Positions 25,228-33,439 of a stretch of DNA of 64,000 nucleotides are shown here, one piece after another (the stretch's first letter is position 1; every line of letters begins with the position of its first letter). This DNA is from Pseudonocardia benzenivorans CB1190 (GTDB taxonomy: Bacteria; Actinomycetota; Actinomycetes; Mycobacteriales; Pseudonocardiaceae), in assembly GCF_000196675.2 (NCBI RefSeq), contig NC_015312.1:4650001-4714000 (forward strand), written 5' to 3'. The notes under the pieces were generated by a model. That model did no database searches. It had not been told where the DNA came from and saw only the letters and a program-made list of their open reading frames with translations. Position numbers and translations under genes: made by a program.

Positions 25228-25575
25228 TCAGCGCTCCAGCATGTCCGCGTCGCGGAGTTGGGCGAGGCTCTCGGCTAGGTCCTCGACGTCGACCCTCCCG
25301 GCGGCCGTGAGGCCGGGCATCACCATTACCGGTGTCCCGGCGACCGTGAGCCGGTATTCCTGCCGGCCCCACTGCTCGACGGCCCGCACCAGCGCGGCCG
25401 TCGCCGTGGCCCATGCCGCGGCGACGGTCGACTCCGCCCCACCGCGCACCGTCACGGTGTTCTCCGCGCCGGTCGCAAGTACCCCGACCGACCACACCCC
25501 GGCTCCCGGCCGGCCGACGGCGTCAGCCCGGCCCGGGTCGGCTGGGTCGAGGCGGTTCGCGCTGTCGTCGTCCAT
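25228..25575 (-). CDS. Hypothetical mobile-element protein
   Basis: About 115 residues from ATG at 25573-25575 (MDDDSANRLDPADPG...); another ATG three codons upstream is equally possible. It is an Ala/Val/Thr-rich alpha/beta protein with no signal peptide and no family I recognise. It is transcribed in the same direction as the gene ending at 25666 (gap about 90 bases), probably in one unit. Confidence 0.5.
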   Translation of the reverse strand: MDDDSANRLDPADPGRADAVGRPGAGVWSVGVLATGAENTVTVRGGAESTVAAAWATATAALVRAVEQWGRQEYRLTVAGTPVMVMPGLTAAGRVDVEDLAESLAQLRDADMLER

Positions 25576-25665
25576 GCCGGTCATCCTCACCCCGCCCACC
25601 ACCGGGACGGGTGCGGCAGTTGCGGGTTGTCCACAACCCGCAACAGCCCTCCACAACCCCGCGGC

Positions 25666-26271
25666 TCAGCTGAGAACGGCCTCGCCCTGCGTGCTGTCGA
25701 TCCCGTCGACGGCGTCGTCGTCGCCGAGGAGCTGCGCCGCCTGCCGCCACCCGGCCAGCAGCGACCGGTAGGCGGCCGAGTCGCACACCTCCCAGGTCAC
25801 CGGACCGGTCTGGATCCGCAGCATCGCCGGACGCGTCGTCCCCGCCACCGCGTCGAACCACGCGGCCGTCACGCGCGGCACGCCGCCCATGCGCACCATC
25901 GCCGCCACCGACGACGGCCCGACCGGCATCGGCCGCTTCCCCACCACCCCCATCGCCAGGCCGCGCGCGAGCACCGCCGTGTTCGCCCATCCGTCCGCGA
26001 CCGCGCGGGCGGTGATCCCGGCCCGCAGGTAGACCAGCACCGTGCCCAGCGACAGGCCGAGCTGCTGCTCCCGGGTGCCGGCGTGGGAGAAGTCCAGGCG
26101 GACCGGGACCGTCCCGGCCACCCGGACCACCACCCCCATCACCGCACACGCACCGGGCCGGACCGGCTCTGGCTGCGGCACGTCGGCGGGCAGGCTCCCG
26201 TCACGGCTGCGGCCCGTGCGGCCAGTGGTGGCGTCGGGGCTGGTGGAGTCGGTGCTGGTGGTAGCGGTCAT
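25666..26271 (-). CDS. Hypothetical mobile-element protein
   Basis: The 201-residue protein has GGGAGG seven bases before the ATG. The N-terminal 35 residues are Thr/Ser/Pro-rich and likely disordered; the rest is a regular alpha/beta domain (VMGVVVRVAGTVPVRLDF, WEVCDSAAYRSLLAGWRQAAQLLG). No known domain was recognised. Position among ParB, IS110 and small orphan genes suggests plasmid or ICE cargo. Confidence 0.6.
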   Translation of the reverse strand: MTATTSTDSTSPDATTGRTGRSRDGSLPADVPQPEPVRPGACAVMGVVVRVAGTVPVRLDFSHAGTREQQLGLSLGTVLVYLRAGITARAVADGWANTAVLARGLAMGVVGKRPMPVGPSSVAAMVRMGGVPRVTAAWFDAVAGTTRPAMLRIQTGPVTWEVCDSAAYRSLLAGWRQAAQLLGDDDAVDGIDSTQGEAVLS

Positions 26272-26398
26272 GGCGGGCCTCCCGGCATTCAGGGGGTGTG
26301 GCCTGGTGGCCCGTCCCCTTGGGGTGGCGGGGCGCTGTGTTCCCCGCCGCCGTAAGGCGCTCCCGCACGGCCGTCGAGGCTCGCGGTCCACGGGCAGC

Positions 26399-26501
26399 CG
26401 CAGGCTGTCGCCGAAGGCGACGCGTAGCGCCCTTGACCGTGAGTGAGGCCGTGCAAAGCCAAGGGCCGCCAGGCCGCCGCCGCAGGCGGCTCCACCATCA
26501 G
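26399..26501 (+). repeat. Interspersed repeat copy R2
   Basis: About 100 bases: an AGGCTGTCGC/GCGACGCGTAGC segment, then GCCCTTGACCGTGAGTG, GCAAAGCCAAGGGCCG, and a GCCGCCGCAGGCGGCTCC hairpin. It matches 29239-29352 over most of its length in the same orientation. CCCTTG and CAAGGG within it form an inverted pair. Confidence 0.65.
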
Positions 26502-26747
26502 TTCACGGCCGCGCGACCATGAGCGGAAATCTCGACGTAGCGCTCGGCCGAGTGTCGCGGACCAGCCTGCGCCGCCCGGCGCGCAGGGCCAGTCGGCCGA
26601 CCAGTACGCCACGGCGGTGATCAGGACGAATGACGCGAGGGTTCACCGAACACGTCCCGGCAGGACTTCCTCCCGCCGGGACATGCGCATGCTCGTTGGC
26701 GGGCCCGCGCCGATACTCGGCGTCGCTGAGGACCTCTTCGCCGTCGG
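26502..26747. other. Noncoding interval with a hairpin
   Basis: No gene is supported. A perfect inverted repeat, GTCCCGGC (26654-26661) and GCCGGGAC (26675-26682), lies about 65 bases beyond the 3' end of the TSUP gene and can act as its terminator. Confidence 0.4.
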
Positions 26748-27548
26748 CTACGCCGTCGCAACCTGTACGACGTAGGCGACGGCCAGCCCGACCGCCAGGA
26801 GCCCCAGCATGACCCGCAGACCGGCGTCGGGGAGCCGGTGCTGGAGCCGGGCGCCGACGTAGCCGCCCACGACTCCGCCGACGCCGCACAGCAGTCCGAC
26901 GCTCCACACCGGCGCCACCGGGCCGTCGCTGACCAGCGACAACACCCCGTATGTAGCGACGCCGGCGAGCGAGGTGACGAATGTCGACGCCAGTGCGGCC
27001 GGTGCGACGGCGGCGATCGGCAGGCCCATCCCGACGAGGATCGGGCCGAGCAGCGATCCACCGCCGATCCCGTACACCCCACCGATCACGCCGACGCCCA
27101 GCCCGAGCAGAGTGAGTGTGGCCCGTCGCGGCGCCGGGCTGCGACGGTCCTCCGCCACCGGCCGGCGCACGACCAACCACAGTCCCAGCGGCAGCAGCAG
27201 TGCGGCGGCCAGCACGCGGAACACCTCGACGCCCGGTGCAGCGAGCACCCGGACCACGGCACCGACCACGACCCCCGGGACGGTGCCGACGAGCAATTGG
27301 GGCACGAGCGGCGATCGGAGCCCACCGGTGCGGTGATGACGCAGTAGCGCACCGGGTGTGGCGACCACGTTGAACAGCAGGTTCGTCGGGGTCACCGCCG
27401 GGCTGGGAATGCCGAGCAGGTCGAGTTGCACGGGAAGCAGGAACACCGCGCCGGACACGCCGACCGGGGTGGTCACCAGCGCAACGAGCAACCCGGCGGC
27501 GAGCGCACCCAGCGCCGTCGGCAAGTCGATCACGCCCGGATCGTGCAC
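26748..27548 (-). CDS. TSUP (TauE/SafE) family anion transporter
   Basis: The 266-residue membrane protein has eight or so hydrophobic segments and the two half-repeats of TauE/SafE: VTTPVGVSGAVFLLPVQL near residue 25 and YGIGGGSLLGPIL near 165. Members move sulfite, sulfoacetate or related anions across the inner membrane. The GTG at 27546-27548 has no obvious ribosome site; GTG 15 bases further in is an alternative. It is divergent from the TOBE-domain gene at 27649, sharing a 100-base promoter region. Confidence 0.88.
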   Translation of the reverse strand: MHDPGVIDLPTALGALAAGLLVALVTTPVGVSGAVFLLPVQLDLLGIPSPAVTPTNLLFNVVATPGALLRHHRTGGLRSPLVPQLLVGTVPGVVVGAVVRVLAAPGVEVFRVLAAALLLPLGLWLVVRRPVAEDRRSPAPRRATLTLLGLGVGVIGGVYGIGGGSLLGPILVGMGLPIAAVAPAALASTFVTSLAGVATYGVLSLVSDGPVAPVWSVGLLCGVGGVVGGYVGARLQHRLPDAGLRVMLGLLAVGLAVAYVVQVATA

Positions 27549-27648
27549 GGTGTTCGTGGGGTTGTCACGTCGCCACCATCGGCGTGACCAGGCATTTTCG
27601 GCGAAGGGGCGGCTGCCGGTCCGAGGATGGGTCTCCTAGGATCGCGCC

Positions 27649-28071
27649 ATGCCGCAGTTCCGACTTGCGCAGGCCGCGGACCTTCTCGGAGTCAGCCGCG
27701 ACACCGTCCGCCGCCGCGTGGATGACGGCCTGTTGCCTGGTGTCCAAGACGACACCCAGCATGTCGTCGTCGTCGACGGCGCCGCTCTCGCCGCGTACAT
27801 GCAGGATCGCCGTACGCTGCCGGACGACCCTGTCCCGGTGGCGTCCTCGGCGCGCAACAGGATGGTCGGGATCGTCGTCGCGGTTGTCAGCGGCCCGGTG
27901 ATGTCACAGGTCGAGATGCAGTGCGGACGGCACCGGGTCGTATCGCTGCTGAGCACCGAGGCCGTCGAGGATCTCGGGCTCGAGCCCGGGAAGCTCGCGG
28001 TCGCCGTGGTCAAGTCGACCGACATCACCGTCGAGGTCTCGCCGATCCGCGAACGGCCAGCGAGTTTCTGA
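27649..28071 (+). CDS. Helix-turn-helix / TOBE (molybdate-binding) regulator
   Basis: The 140-residue protein has an N-terminal MerR/excisionase-like helix-turn-helix (LAQAADLLGVSRDTVRRRVD) and a C-terminal TOBE domain (NRMVGIVVAVVSGPVMSQVEM), as in Mop/ModE-type molybdate or tungstate sensors. A TAGGAT box a few bases before the ATG suggests a leaderless transcript. It is divergent from the TSUP transporter and is its likely regulator, which would make the transporter's substrate an oxyanion; this is inference. Confidence 0.85.
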   Translation: MPQFRLAQAADLLGVSRDTVRRRVDDGLLPGVQDDTQHVVVVDGAALAAYMQDRRTLPDDPVPVASSARNRMVGIVVAVVSGPVMSQVEMQCGRHRVVSLLSTEAVEDLGLEPGKLAVAVVKSTDITVEVSPIRERPASF

Positions 28072-28083
28072 CGCGCCACCCGG

Positions 28084-29082
28084 TCAGCCCGGCCGGTCGT
28101 GGCCTCGGACCAATCGGGGCACCAGCCGCACATAGACGATCATGCCGACGACCTCGACGAGGGTCTGAGTGACGATCACGACGGGTGCGGCGGCGAGCGC
28201 GTCCGGCAGCGCCAGGGCCAGCGGCAGGACGACGAGCGAGTTTCGCGTGGCGCCGGTGAACACGACGGCCCGCCCGTCCCGCACCCCGAGCCTGAACAGC
28301 CGGGCCACCAGCGTGCCGAGCAGGGCCATGACGAGCAGGAACACCACGTAGAACGGTGCCACTCGCGCGACCACCGACAGCTCTCCGCCGACCTTGGCCA
28401 CCTGCGAGGCGACCACGGCGAAGAGGGTGGCGACCATCAGCGGCACCATCGCCGCGCTCAACCCTGCCGCGACACGCGCGCCAGTCGGCTGTCTCGCTGC
28501 CCAGGCCTGCGTCGACCAAGCCAGCGCGAGCGGAACGACGATAAGGACGAGGAACGCTTCGAGGAATGGGCCGGCTTCAACGACCTCGCCCAGCTGCCGG
28601 CCGAGGAACAGCACCAGGAACAGTGGTAGCAGCACCATCTGGGCCAGCAACAGCAATGGGGTCGCGGCGAGTAGACGATCGTTGCTGCCGCCCGCCAGGC
28701 CGGAGAACACGATCACGTAGTCCACGCACGGTGCCAGCAGCACCAGCAGGAACCCGACCCGCACAGCCTGGTCGGCCGGGAGGAACCCGAACATCGCCGC
28801 CACGACCAGCGGGACGACGACGAAGTTCACGACCATCACGGCGCCCAGGAACCGTCCCGCCCGCAACGACCGCACCAGCTCCGACGCGGGGACCTGCAGG
28901 AACGTCACATAGAGCAGGACACCGAGCACGGGGTTGATCGCAACCTCGAGCCCCGGTCCCGCGGCCGGGGCGAGCAGCCCCACCACGACGCCAACGACGA
29001 TGGCCCCGATGTAGATCGCGATCTGGTGATCGTCCATCCAGCCGGCCACACCCGACCCGTCCGACTCATCCCCATCAGGCAC
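28084..29082 (-). CDS. Arsenic-resistance-type transporter (SBF/ACR3-related)
   Basis: The 332-residue membrane protein has about ten hydrophobic segments. LVLLAPCVDYVIVFSGLAGG with its membrane cysteine and TGATRNSLVVLPLALALP match the bile-acid/arsenite-exporter superfamily branch usually annotated as arsenic resistance protein. GTG at 29080-29082 was chosen because AAGGAG lies eight bases upstream; a longer frame to 29145 lacks one. It stops 12 bases from the convergent TOBE gene. No ArsR gene is directly coupled, though one lies 390 bases away on the other strand. Substrate unproven. Confidence 0.8.
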   Translation of the reverse strand: MPDGDESDGSGVAGWMDDHQIAIYIGAIVVGVVVGLLAPAAGPGLEVAINPVLGVLLYVTFLQVPASELVRSLRAGRFLGAVMVVNFVVVPLVVAAMFGFLPADQAVRVGFLLVLLAPCVDYVIVFSGLAGGSNDRLLAATPLLLLAQMVLLPLFLVLFLGRQLGEVVEAGPFLEAFLVLIVVPLALAWSTQAWAARQPTGARVAAGLSAAMVPLMVATLFAVVASQVAKVGGELSVVARVAPFYVVFLLVMALLGTLVARLFRLGVRDGRAVVFTGATRNSLVVLPLALALPDALAAAPVVIVTQTLVEVVGMIVYVRLVPRLVRGHDRPG

Positions 29083-29238
29083 CCTGCGGACTCCTTCCGA
29101 GGCTGTTCGCGTAATGCGGGTGTCCAGGCCATTGTCAGGTCGCATTCATCTCGCGGGTGACCTGACCTGCCTATAGACCGCGCAGCCGCCCTCCGGGACG
29201 TCCACAGGTCGGGCACTAGCAGCTGGTCCACACGTCGC

Positions 29239-29352
29239 AGCCAGAGGCTGTCGCGTAGCGACGCGGAGCGCAGCCGAGCGCCCTTGACCGTGAGTGCGGC
29301 CGTGTAAAGCCAAGGGCCGCAAGGCCGCCGTCGCAGGTGGCTCCTCCATCAG
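29239..29352 (+). repeat. Interspersed repeat copy R3
   Basis: This matches R2 over GCCCTTGACCGTGAGTG, TAAAGCCAAGGGCCGC, AAGGCCGCCGTCGCAGG and CTCC.CCATCAG in the same orientation, preceded by the AGGCTGTCGCGTAGCGACGC segment also found in R1. R2 and R3 bracket the TSUP, TOBE and arsenic-transporter genes. Confidence 0.65.
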
Positions 29353-29461
29353 TCCTTCAGCCGATAGGCACAACCCCGCGCCGCGAGCGCCGGCTCACCG
29401 GACTCGTCAGCAGGCAGACGGCCTTCGCATCTGGCGACCCGGTTCCGTTAGTGTTAGCTTA

Positions 29462-29481
29462 CCGTTCGTGGAGACGAACGG
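29462..29481 (+). promoter_or_regulatory. Inverted repeat over the ArsR start codon (putative operator)
   Basis: CCGTTCG (29462-29468) and CGAACGG (29475-29481) form a perfect 7-bp inverted repeat with a six-base centre, covering the GTG start. A TTAGCT -10-like box lies about seven bases upstream, so an ArsR dimer bound here would block transcription initiation of a leaderless message. Confidence 0.5.
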
Positions 29482-29830
29482 AGAGGGTGCGCTCGGCCTC
29501 CTCGGTGACCCGAGCAGACGCGCGATCTTCGAGCTCCTCGCCCGCCACCCGTGCTCGGTCCAGGAACTCACCGACCTGCTGCCGATCAGCCGCCCCGCGG
29601 TGTCGCAGCACCTGAAGGTCCTCAAGGACGGTGGCCTGGTCGTCAGCCGAGCCGAGGGAACGCGGCGGATCTACCAGCTCCGCCCCGACGGGGTCACCGC
29701 CCTACGTACCTGGCTCGACGGCGTGTGGCAGGACGCCCTCACGGGTTTTCAGAAGCAGGCCGAGGCATCCACGCCCGGCCTGGAACCCGACCCGAACGAC
29801 CACCTGAACGACGAGCCGGAGGAACGATGA
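29468..29830 (+). CDS. ArsR-family repressor
   Basis: The 120-residue winged-helix protein has SVQELTDLLPISRPAVSQHLKVLKDGGLV as recognition region and SRAEGTRRIYQL as wing. It lacks Cys metal ligands; ArsR proteins paired with SRPBCC (AHSA1) genes usually sense something other than metals. GTG was chosen because the frame's homology starts there. The stop overlaps the next ATG, giving an ArsR-SRPBCC-DinB operon to 30932. Confidence 0.88.
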   Translation: METNGEGALGLLGDPSRRAIFELLARHPCSVQELTDLLPISRPAVSQHLKVLKDGGLVVSRAEGTRRIYQLRPDGVTALRTWLDGVWQDALTGFQKQAEASTPGLEPDPNDHLNDEPEER

Positions 29831-30309
29831 ACGACGTTGCGCCCCTTCCCCCGATCACCGGGTCCGTGTCGCTGGCCGTACCGGTCGAGCACGCGTTCGC
29901 GGTGTTCACCGGCGACATCAACACCTGGTGGCCCCACCAGTTCCACATCGGCGCCGCCGACATCGCCGAAGTGATCCTCGAGCCCCGAGTCGGCGGACGC
30001 TGGTACGAACGCGGCGTCGACGACAGCGAGTGCGACTGGGGCCGCGTCCTCGTCTGGGAACCGCCACACCGGATCGTGTTCACCTGGCAGATCAACGGCA
30101 CCTGGCAGTACGACCCCGACCCGACCAAGGCCAGCGAGATCGAAGCCCGCTTCCGGTCCGACGGCGACCACCAGAGCATCGTCGACGTCGAACACCGGCT
30201 CTTCGAACGCCTCGACGGCGGCGACGCGATCCGCGGCGCCATCAACGGCGGCGGCGGATGGGCGCTACTGCTCGAGGGCTACGCCACCTCGGTCAAGGAC
30301 CACGCGTGA
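29827..30309 (+). CDS. SRPBCC (START/AHSA1-like) domain protein
   Basis: The 160-residue protein has the SRPBCC signature: VPVEHAFAVFTGDINTWWP at the start, LEPRVGGRWYERG, RVLVWEPPHRIVFTWQI. It forms a helix-grip hydrophobic pocket. These are typically partners of ArsR regulators with no proven reaction. Four-base overlaps with both neighbours show translational coupling. Confidence 0.88.
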   Translation: MNDVAPLPPITGSVSLAVPVEHAFAVFTGDINTWWPHQFHIGAADIAEVILEPRVGGRWYERGVDDSECDWGRVLVWEPPHRIVFTWQINGTWQYDPDPTKASEIEARFRSDGDHQSIVDVEHRLFERLDGGDAIRGAINGGGGWALLLEGYATSVKDHA

Positions 30310-30932
30310 CCGCCACCAAACCCGACACCAAGGCCATGGCCCGCGCCGAACGCGAAGACCTCGCCGCGTTCCTCGCGACGCTGACGCCCGAGGAGTGGGA
30401 CGCACCCACCCTGTGCACCCGCTGGCGGGTCCGCGATGTCGTCGCCCACATGTTCAGCTACGACGACCTGCGCCCGCTCGCTCTTGTCGGGCGCCTCGCC
30501 AAGGGCTCGGGCGCCGCCAACGACATCGGCGTCGACCAGCTGGGTGACCGCAGCCCTGACGAGCTGCTCGCGCTCGTCCGGACCCACCTCACGCCGCGCG
30601 GGTTGACCGCCGGCTTCGGTGCCCGGATCGCGCTGACCGACGGCACGATCCACCACCAGGACATCCGGCGCCCCCTCGGGCGCCCGCGGGAGATCCCGAA
30701 CGACCGACTCCGGGTGGCCCTGGACTACGCCCGGACCGCGCCACCGATCAAGGCGAAGGCACGTGTCCGTGGGCTGACCCTGCAGGCCACCGACCTCGAC
30801 TGGCGATGCGGTGACGGGCCCGTCGTCGAGGGCCCCGGCGAGTCGCTGCTGATGGCCATGGCCGGTCGACCCGTCGCCGACGAGCTCACCGGCCCGGGCC
30901 GAACGATGCTGGCCGAACGGATCAGTGCCTGA
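30306..30932 (+). CDS. Maleylpyruvate isomerase-family (DinB-like) mycothiol-dependent enzyme
   Basis: The 208-residue protein begins with a four-helix DinB/MDMPI N domain: ARAEREDLAAFLATLTPEEWDAPTLCTRWRVRDVVAHM, with His in VAHM and further His in DGTIHHQDIRRPLG as metal ligands. The family uses mycothiol, the actinobacterial thiol, for isomerisation or S-transfer. The GTG overlaps the previous stop. It is third in the ArsR operon, suggesting response to an electrophile or organic acid. Confidence 0.85.
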   Translation: MTATKPDTKAMARAEREDLAAFLATLTPEEWDAPTLCTRWRVRDVVAHMFSYDDLRPLALVGRLAKGSGAANDIGVDQLGDRSPDELLALVRTHLTPRGLTAGFGARIALTDGTIHHQDIRRPLGRPREIPNDRLRVALDYARTAPPIKAKARVRGLTLQATDLDWRCGDGPVVEGPGESLLMAMAGRPVADELTGPGRTMLAERISA

Positions 30933-31079
30933 GCCGGAGTCAATCGTCTGGTTCGTGGCGGTCCGTCGGACGCCGGCATTACCGTTCGGGAACGCCCGGC
31001 CGGCAAGTCGGGCGGGACGGCGGCAGCGTGCCTAGGCTTCGAACCCGTTCGCTTGCGCCGCCGAAGACAGGTCGTGCCG

Positions 31080-31610
31080 ATGACCGTCCAGACCGAACGT
31101 GTTGCCACCGCGCCGACGACGACGATGGCCCGCGCATTCACCGCGCTGCGCATCTTCACCGGCCTGGTGTGGCTGTCCAACGGGCTCGCGAAGCTCACCA
31201 ACGTCGGACAGGTCGACTGGGGCTTCTTCTCCTTCAACCTGATCACGAAGGGCTCCGCGCAGTTCATCGCGAACGACGCCACGACCAAGACCCATATCCC
31301 CGCGCTCGGCGCTTTCTACCGTGACGTCGTGCTCGCTCACTGGGGCTTCTTCGGGACGTTCCTGACCGTCGCGGAGCTGGCGGTGGGGCTGGGCCTGGTC
31401 TTCGGGGTGCTCACCCGGCTCGCCGCGGTCGGCGGGCTGCTGCTCATCGCACCGATCTGGATCATGCTGTGGCCGGCGGGCGGATACCTGTGGGAGTACC
31501 CGGCCGAGGACCTGTTCCCGCTGGTTCTGCTCGCGATCGTCCCCGCCGGCCGGGTCGGCGGTCTCGACCGTCGCCTGGCGCCACGGCTGAACAACCGCTG
31601 GCCGACCTGA
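31080..31610 (+). CDS. DoxX-family membrane protein
   Basis: The 176-residue protein has four hydrophobic helices with the DoxX pattern (ALRIFTGLVWLSNGLAKL; FLTVAELAVGLGLVFGVLTRLAA; LLIAPIWIMLWPAGG). DoxX-like proteins associate with thiol, sulfur or quinone oxidation and with SseA/SodA complexes in mycobacteria. It is transcribed alone; it ends four bases before the convergent MerR gene. Confidence 0.82.
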   Translation: MTVQTERVATAPTTTMARAFTALRIFTGLVWLSNGLAKLTNVGQVDWGFFSFNLITKGSAQFIANDATTKTHIPALGAFYRDVVLAHWGFFGTFLTVAELAVGLGLVFGVLTRLAAVGGLLLIAPIWIMLWPAGGYLWEYPAEDLFPLVLLAIVPAGRVGGLDRRLAPRLNNRWPT

Positions 31611-31614
31611 GTCG

Positions 31615-32352
31615 CTAACCCTCGCCGCGCCGGCGCAGGACAGGCGCGGTGTCCCCGTCGCCGGTCATCTCGTCGAGCAGTCGTCCGATGCGGTGGACGG
31701 TCATCCGGCCGGTCGCGTGCGCGAGCAGGCCACGTCCCCTGCGCGCGAGATCGACGACCTGCTCCCGGGCGACCCCGGCCGGTGCCCGGGTCAGCATTGC
31801 GGTCGCGACGGCGGCGACCGCGTCCGCACCGGCCGTGACCGCACGCGCCAGTCGCAGCGCCTGCTCGGGCGGGTAGCCGGCGTCGAGACAGCTCCGCAAC
31901 AGCTGCAGCAGCGACGGGCTGGGGACGCAGTAGCCGTGCGGCTCGCAGGGCTCCACGACCCCGGCGTCGACGAGATCGGTGATCCGCTCCGGCACCAGCT
32001 CGGGCAGCAGCAGTCCGAGCTGGTCTGCCGTGGCCGGCGCGCCCGGCTCGTCGACGTGCACGAGCTGGTCGGGGTCGAGCCCGAGCACCTCGCCGATGTC
32101 GGCGCCGGAGCGCCACGAGTCGATCAGGTCACCGATCCCGGCGAGCGAGTAGCCGCGTCGTTGCAGGCGGGCGATCAGGTGCAGACGTGTCAGGTGCGAT
32201 GCCCCGTACACCCCGACCCGGCCTCGACGCCGGGGCCCGGGCAGCAGCCCGAGCGTCTGGTACTCACGGATGGTCCGCACCGGCACACCCGCCCGCCGGG
32301 CCAGCTCGTCGACCGACATCTCGTTCTGGAGCGGCAGCGAATCGGAACTCAC
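31615..32352 (-). CDS. MerR-family transcriptional regulator
   Basis: The 245-residue protein has a MerR head (DELARRAGVPVRTIREYQTLGLLPGP, then YGASHLTRLHLIARLQRRGYSLAGIGDLI) and a long C-terminal effector domain of about 160 residues, typical of organic-ligand sensors rather than metal sensors (no conserved Cys cluster). GTG at 32352 gives an upstream distance consistent with a leaderless transcript from the shared palindromic promoter; ATG at 32317-32319 is possible. It is divergent from the phosphotransferase gene and probably controls it. Confidence 0.85.
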   Translation of the reverse strand: MSSDSLPLQNEMSVDELARRAGVPVRTIREYQTLGLLPGPRRRGRVGVYGASHLTRLHLIARLQRRGYSLAGIGDLIDSWRSGADIGEVLGLDPDQLVHVDEPGAPATADQLGLLLPELVPERITDLVDAGVVEPCEPHGYCVPSPSLLQLLRSCLDAGYPPEQALRLARAVTAGADAVAAVATAMLTRAPAGVAREQVVDLARRGRGLLAHATGRMTVHRIGRLLDEMTGDGDTAPVLRRRGEG

Positions 32353-32360
32353 CCGGTCGA

Positions 32361-32384
32361 CTGTAACGGTATCTACCGTTACAG
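32361..32384. promoter_or_regulatory. Perfect 24-bp palindrome: MerR operator in a divergent promoter
   Basis: Half-sites CTGTAACGGTA (32361-32371) and TACCGTTACAG (32374-32384) flank a two-base centre. The same centre supplies -10-like boxes on both strands (TATCTA on plus, TAGATA on minus), so a MerR dimer at this site could govern both genes. The plus gene's first possible GTG is at the palindrome's last base. Confidence 0.75.
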
Positions 32385-33430
32385 TGAATGCCGTGATTGA
32401 CGCGGTCGCGGTCGATCGGCTCGCTGCCGACGTGCTCGTCGTGCTGCGCGAGCACACGGCGAACCCGCATCTGTCGTTCGCCGCGCCCCCGCGCGTGCTC
32501 ACCGGCGGATTCTGGGCAGAGCTGCTCGCGTTCCGCGTCGACGACGCGCCCGATGGCTGGCCCGCCGAGCTGGTCGTGCGGGTGATGCCCGATCCCGTCG
32601 TGGCCGCGAAGGAGACCGCCGTTCAGGGCGCGGTCGCCGCACAGGGCTTCCCGACACCCGCGGTCCGCCTCGCGGGCGGCCCCGACGCCGGGCTGGGGCG
32701 CGCCTTCATGGTGATGGACCTGGCCGACGGCGCCCCGCTGCTCGCCGGTCTGGGTGGCTCGACGACGGTCGCGGCACTCCCCCGCTTGCTGCGACGGCTT
32801 CCCGACGTACTGGCCTCGACGATGGCGGTGCTGCACCGGCTCGACACGGCCCCTGTGCGGGCGCGGCTGGTGGCTGCCGGCACGCCGGTCGTCGACATCC
32901 CCGGGCTGCTGGCCGGGTTGGCCGAGTCGGCCCGGGCGTGTGGACGAGCCGACCTGGTAGCCGTTGCGCAGTGGTTGCGTGCGCATCCGCCCGCGCCCGA
33001 GCCGGACGTCATCTGCCATGGCGACCTGCACCCGTTCAACGTGCTGGTGGCCGACGATGGGCGCGTCACGGTCCTCGACTGGTCGGCGGCGGTGCTCGCC
33101 CCCGCGGCCTACGACGTCGCGTTCACCAGCCTGCTGCTGGCCGAGCCGCCGATCACCGCCGCGGCTCCGGTCCGCGCCGCACTGCGCGGGGTCGGGGCAT
33201 TGCTCGCACACCGGTTCCGACGTCGCTACGAACGGGCGGCCGGGCCGGTCTCGCCGCAGTCTCTGCGCTGGCACACGGCGCTGGTCTGCCTGCGTGCCCT
33301 GGTGCAGGTCGCGTCGTGGTCGCGAGCGGGCGCGCTCGACGAGCACCGAGGACATCCGTGGCTGCTGTCCGGGCCGGCGATCGCGGCCCGCCTGGCACGG
33401 ATCACGGCGACTGCGGTCGACGCTCGCTGA
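32384..33430 (+). CDS. Aminoglycoside phosphotransferase (APH)-fold kinase
   Basis: The 348-residue APH/choline-kinase-like protein has the catalytic loop ICHGDLHPFNVLV (Asp and Asn), the metal-binding VLDWSAAVLAPAAYDVAFT, and an N-lobe with VVRVMPDPVVAAKE. Many MerR-linked APH-fold kinases of this size phosphorylate macrolides, sugars or unknown metabolites. The GTG at 32384 lies about eight bases past the -10 box, favouring leaderless translation; GTG at 32393 is possible. Confidence 0.82.
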   Translation: MNAVIDAVAVDRLAADVLVVLREHTANPHLSFAAPPRVLTGGFWAELLAFRVDDAPDGWPAELVVRVMPDPVVAAKETAVQGAVAAQGFPTPAVRLAGGPDAGLGRAFMVMDLADGAPLLAGLGGSTTVAALPRLLRRLPDVLASTMAVLHRLDTAPVRARLVAAGTPVVDIPGLLAGLAESARACGRADLVAVAQWLRAHPPAPEPDVICHGDLHPFNVLVADDGRVTVLDWSAAVLAPAAYDVAFTSLLLAEPPITAAAPVRAALRGVGALLAHRFRRRYERAAGPVSPQSLRWHTALVCLRALVQVASWSRAGALDEHRGHPWLLSGPAIAARLARITATAVDAR

Positions 33431-33439
33431 GGAGGACGG

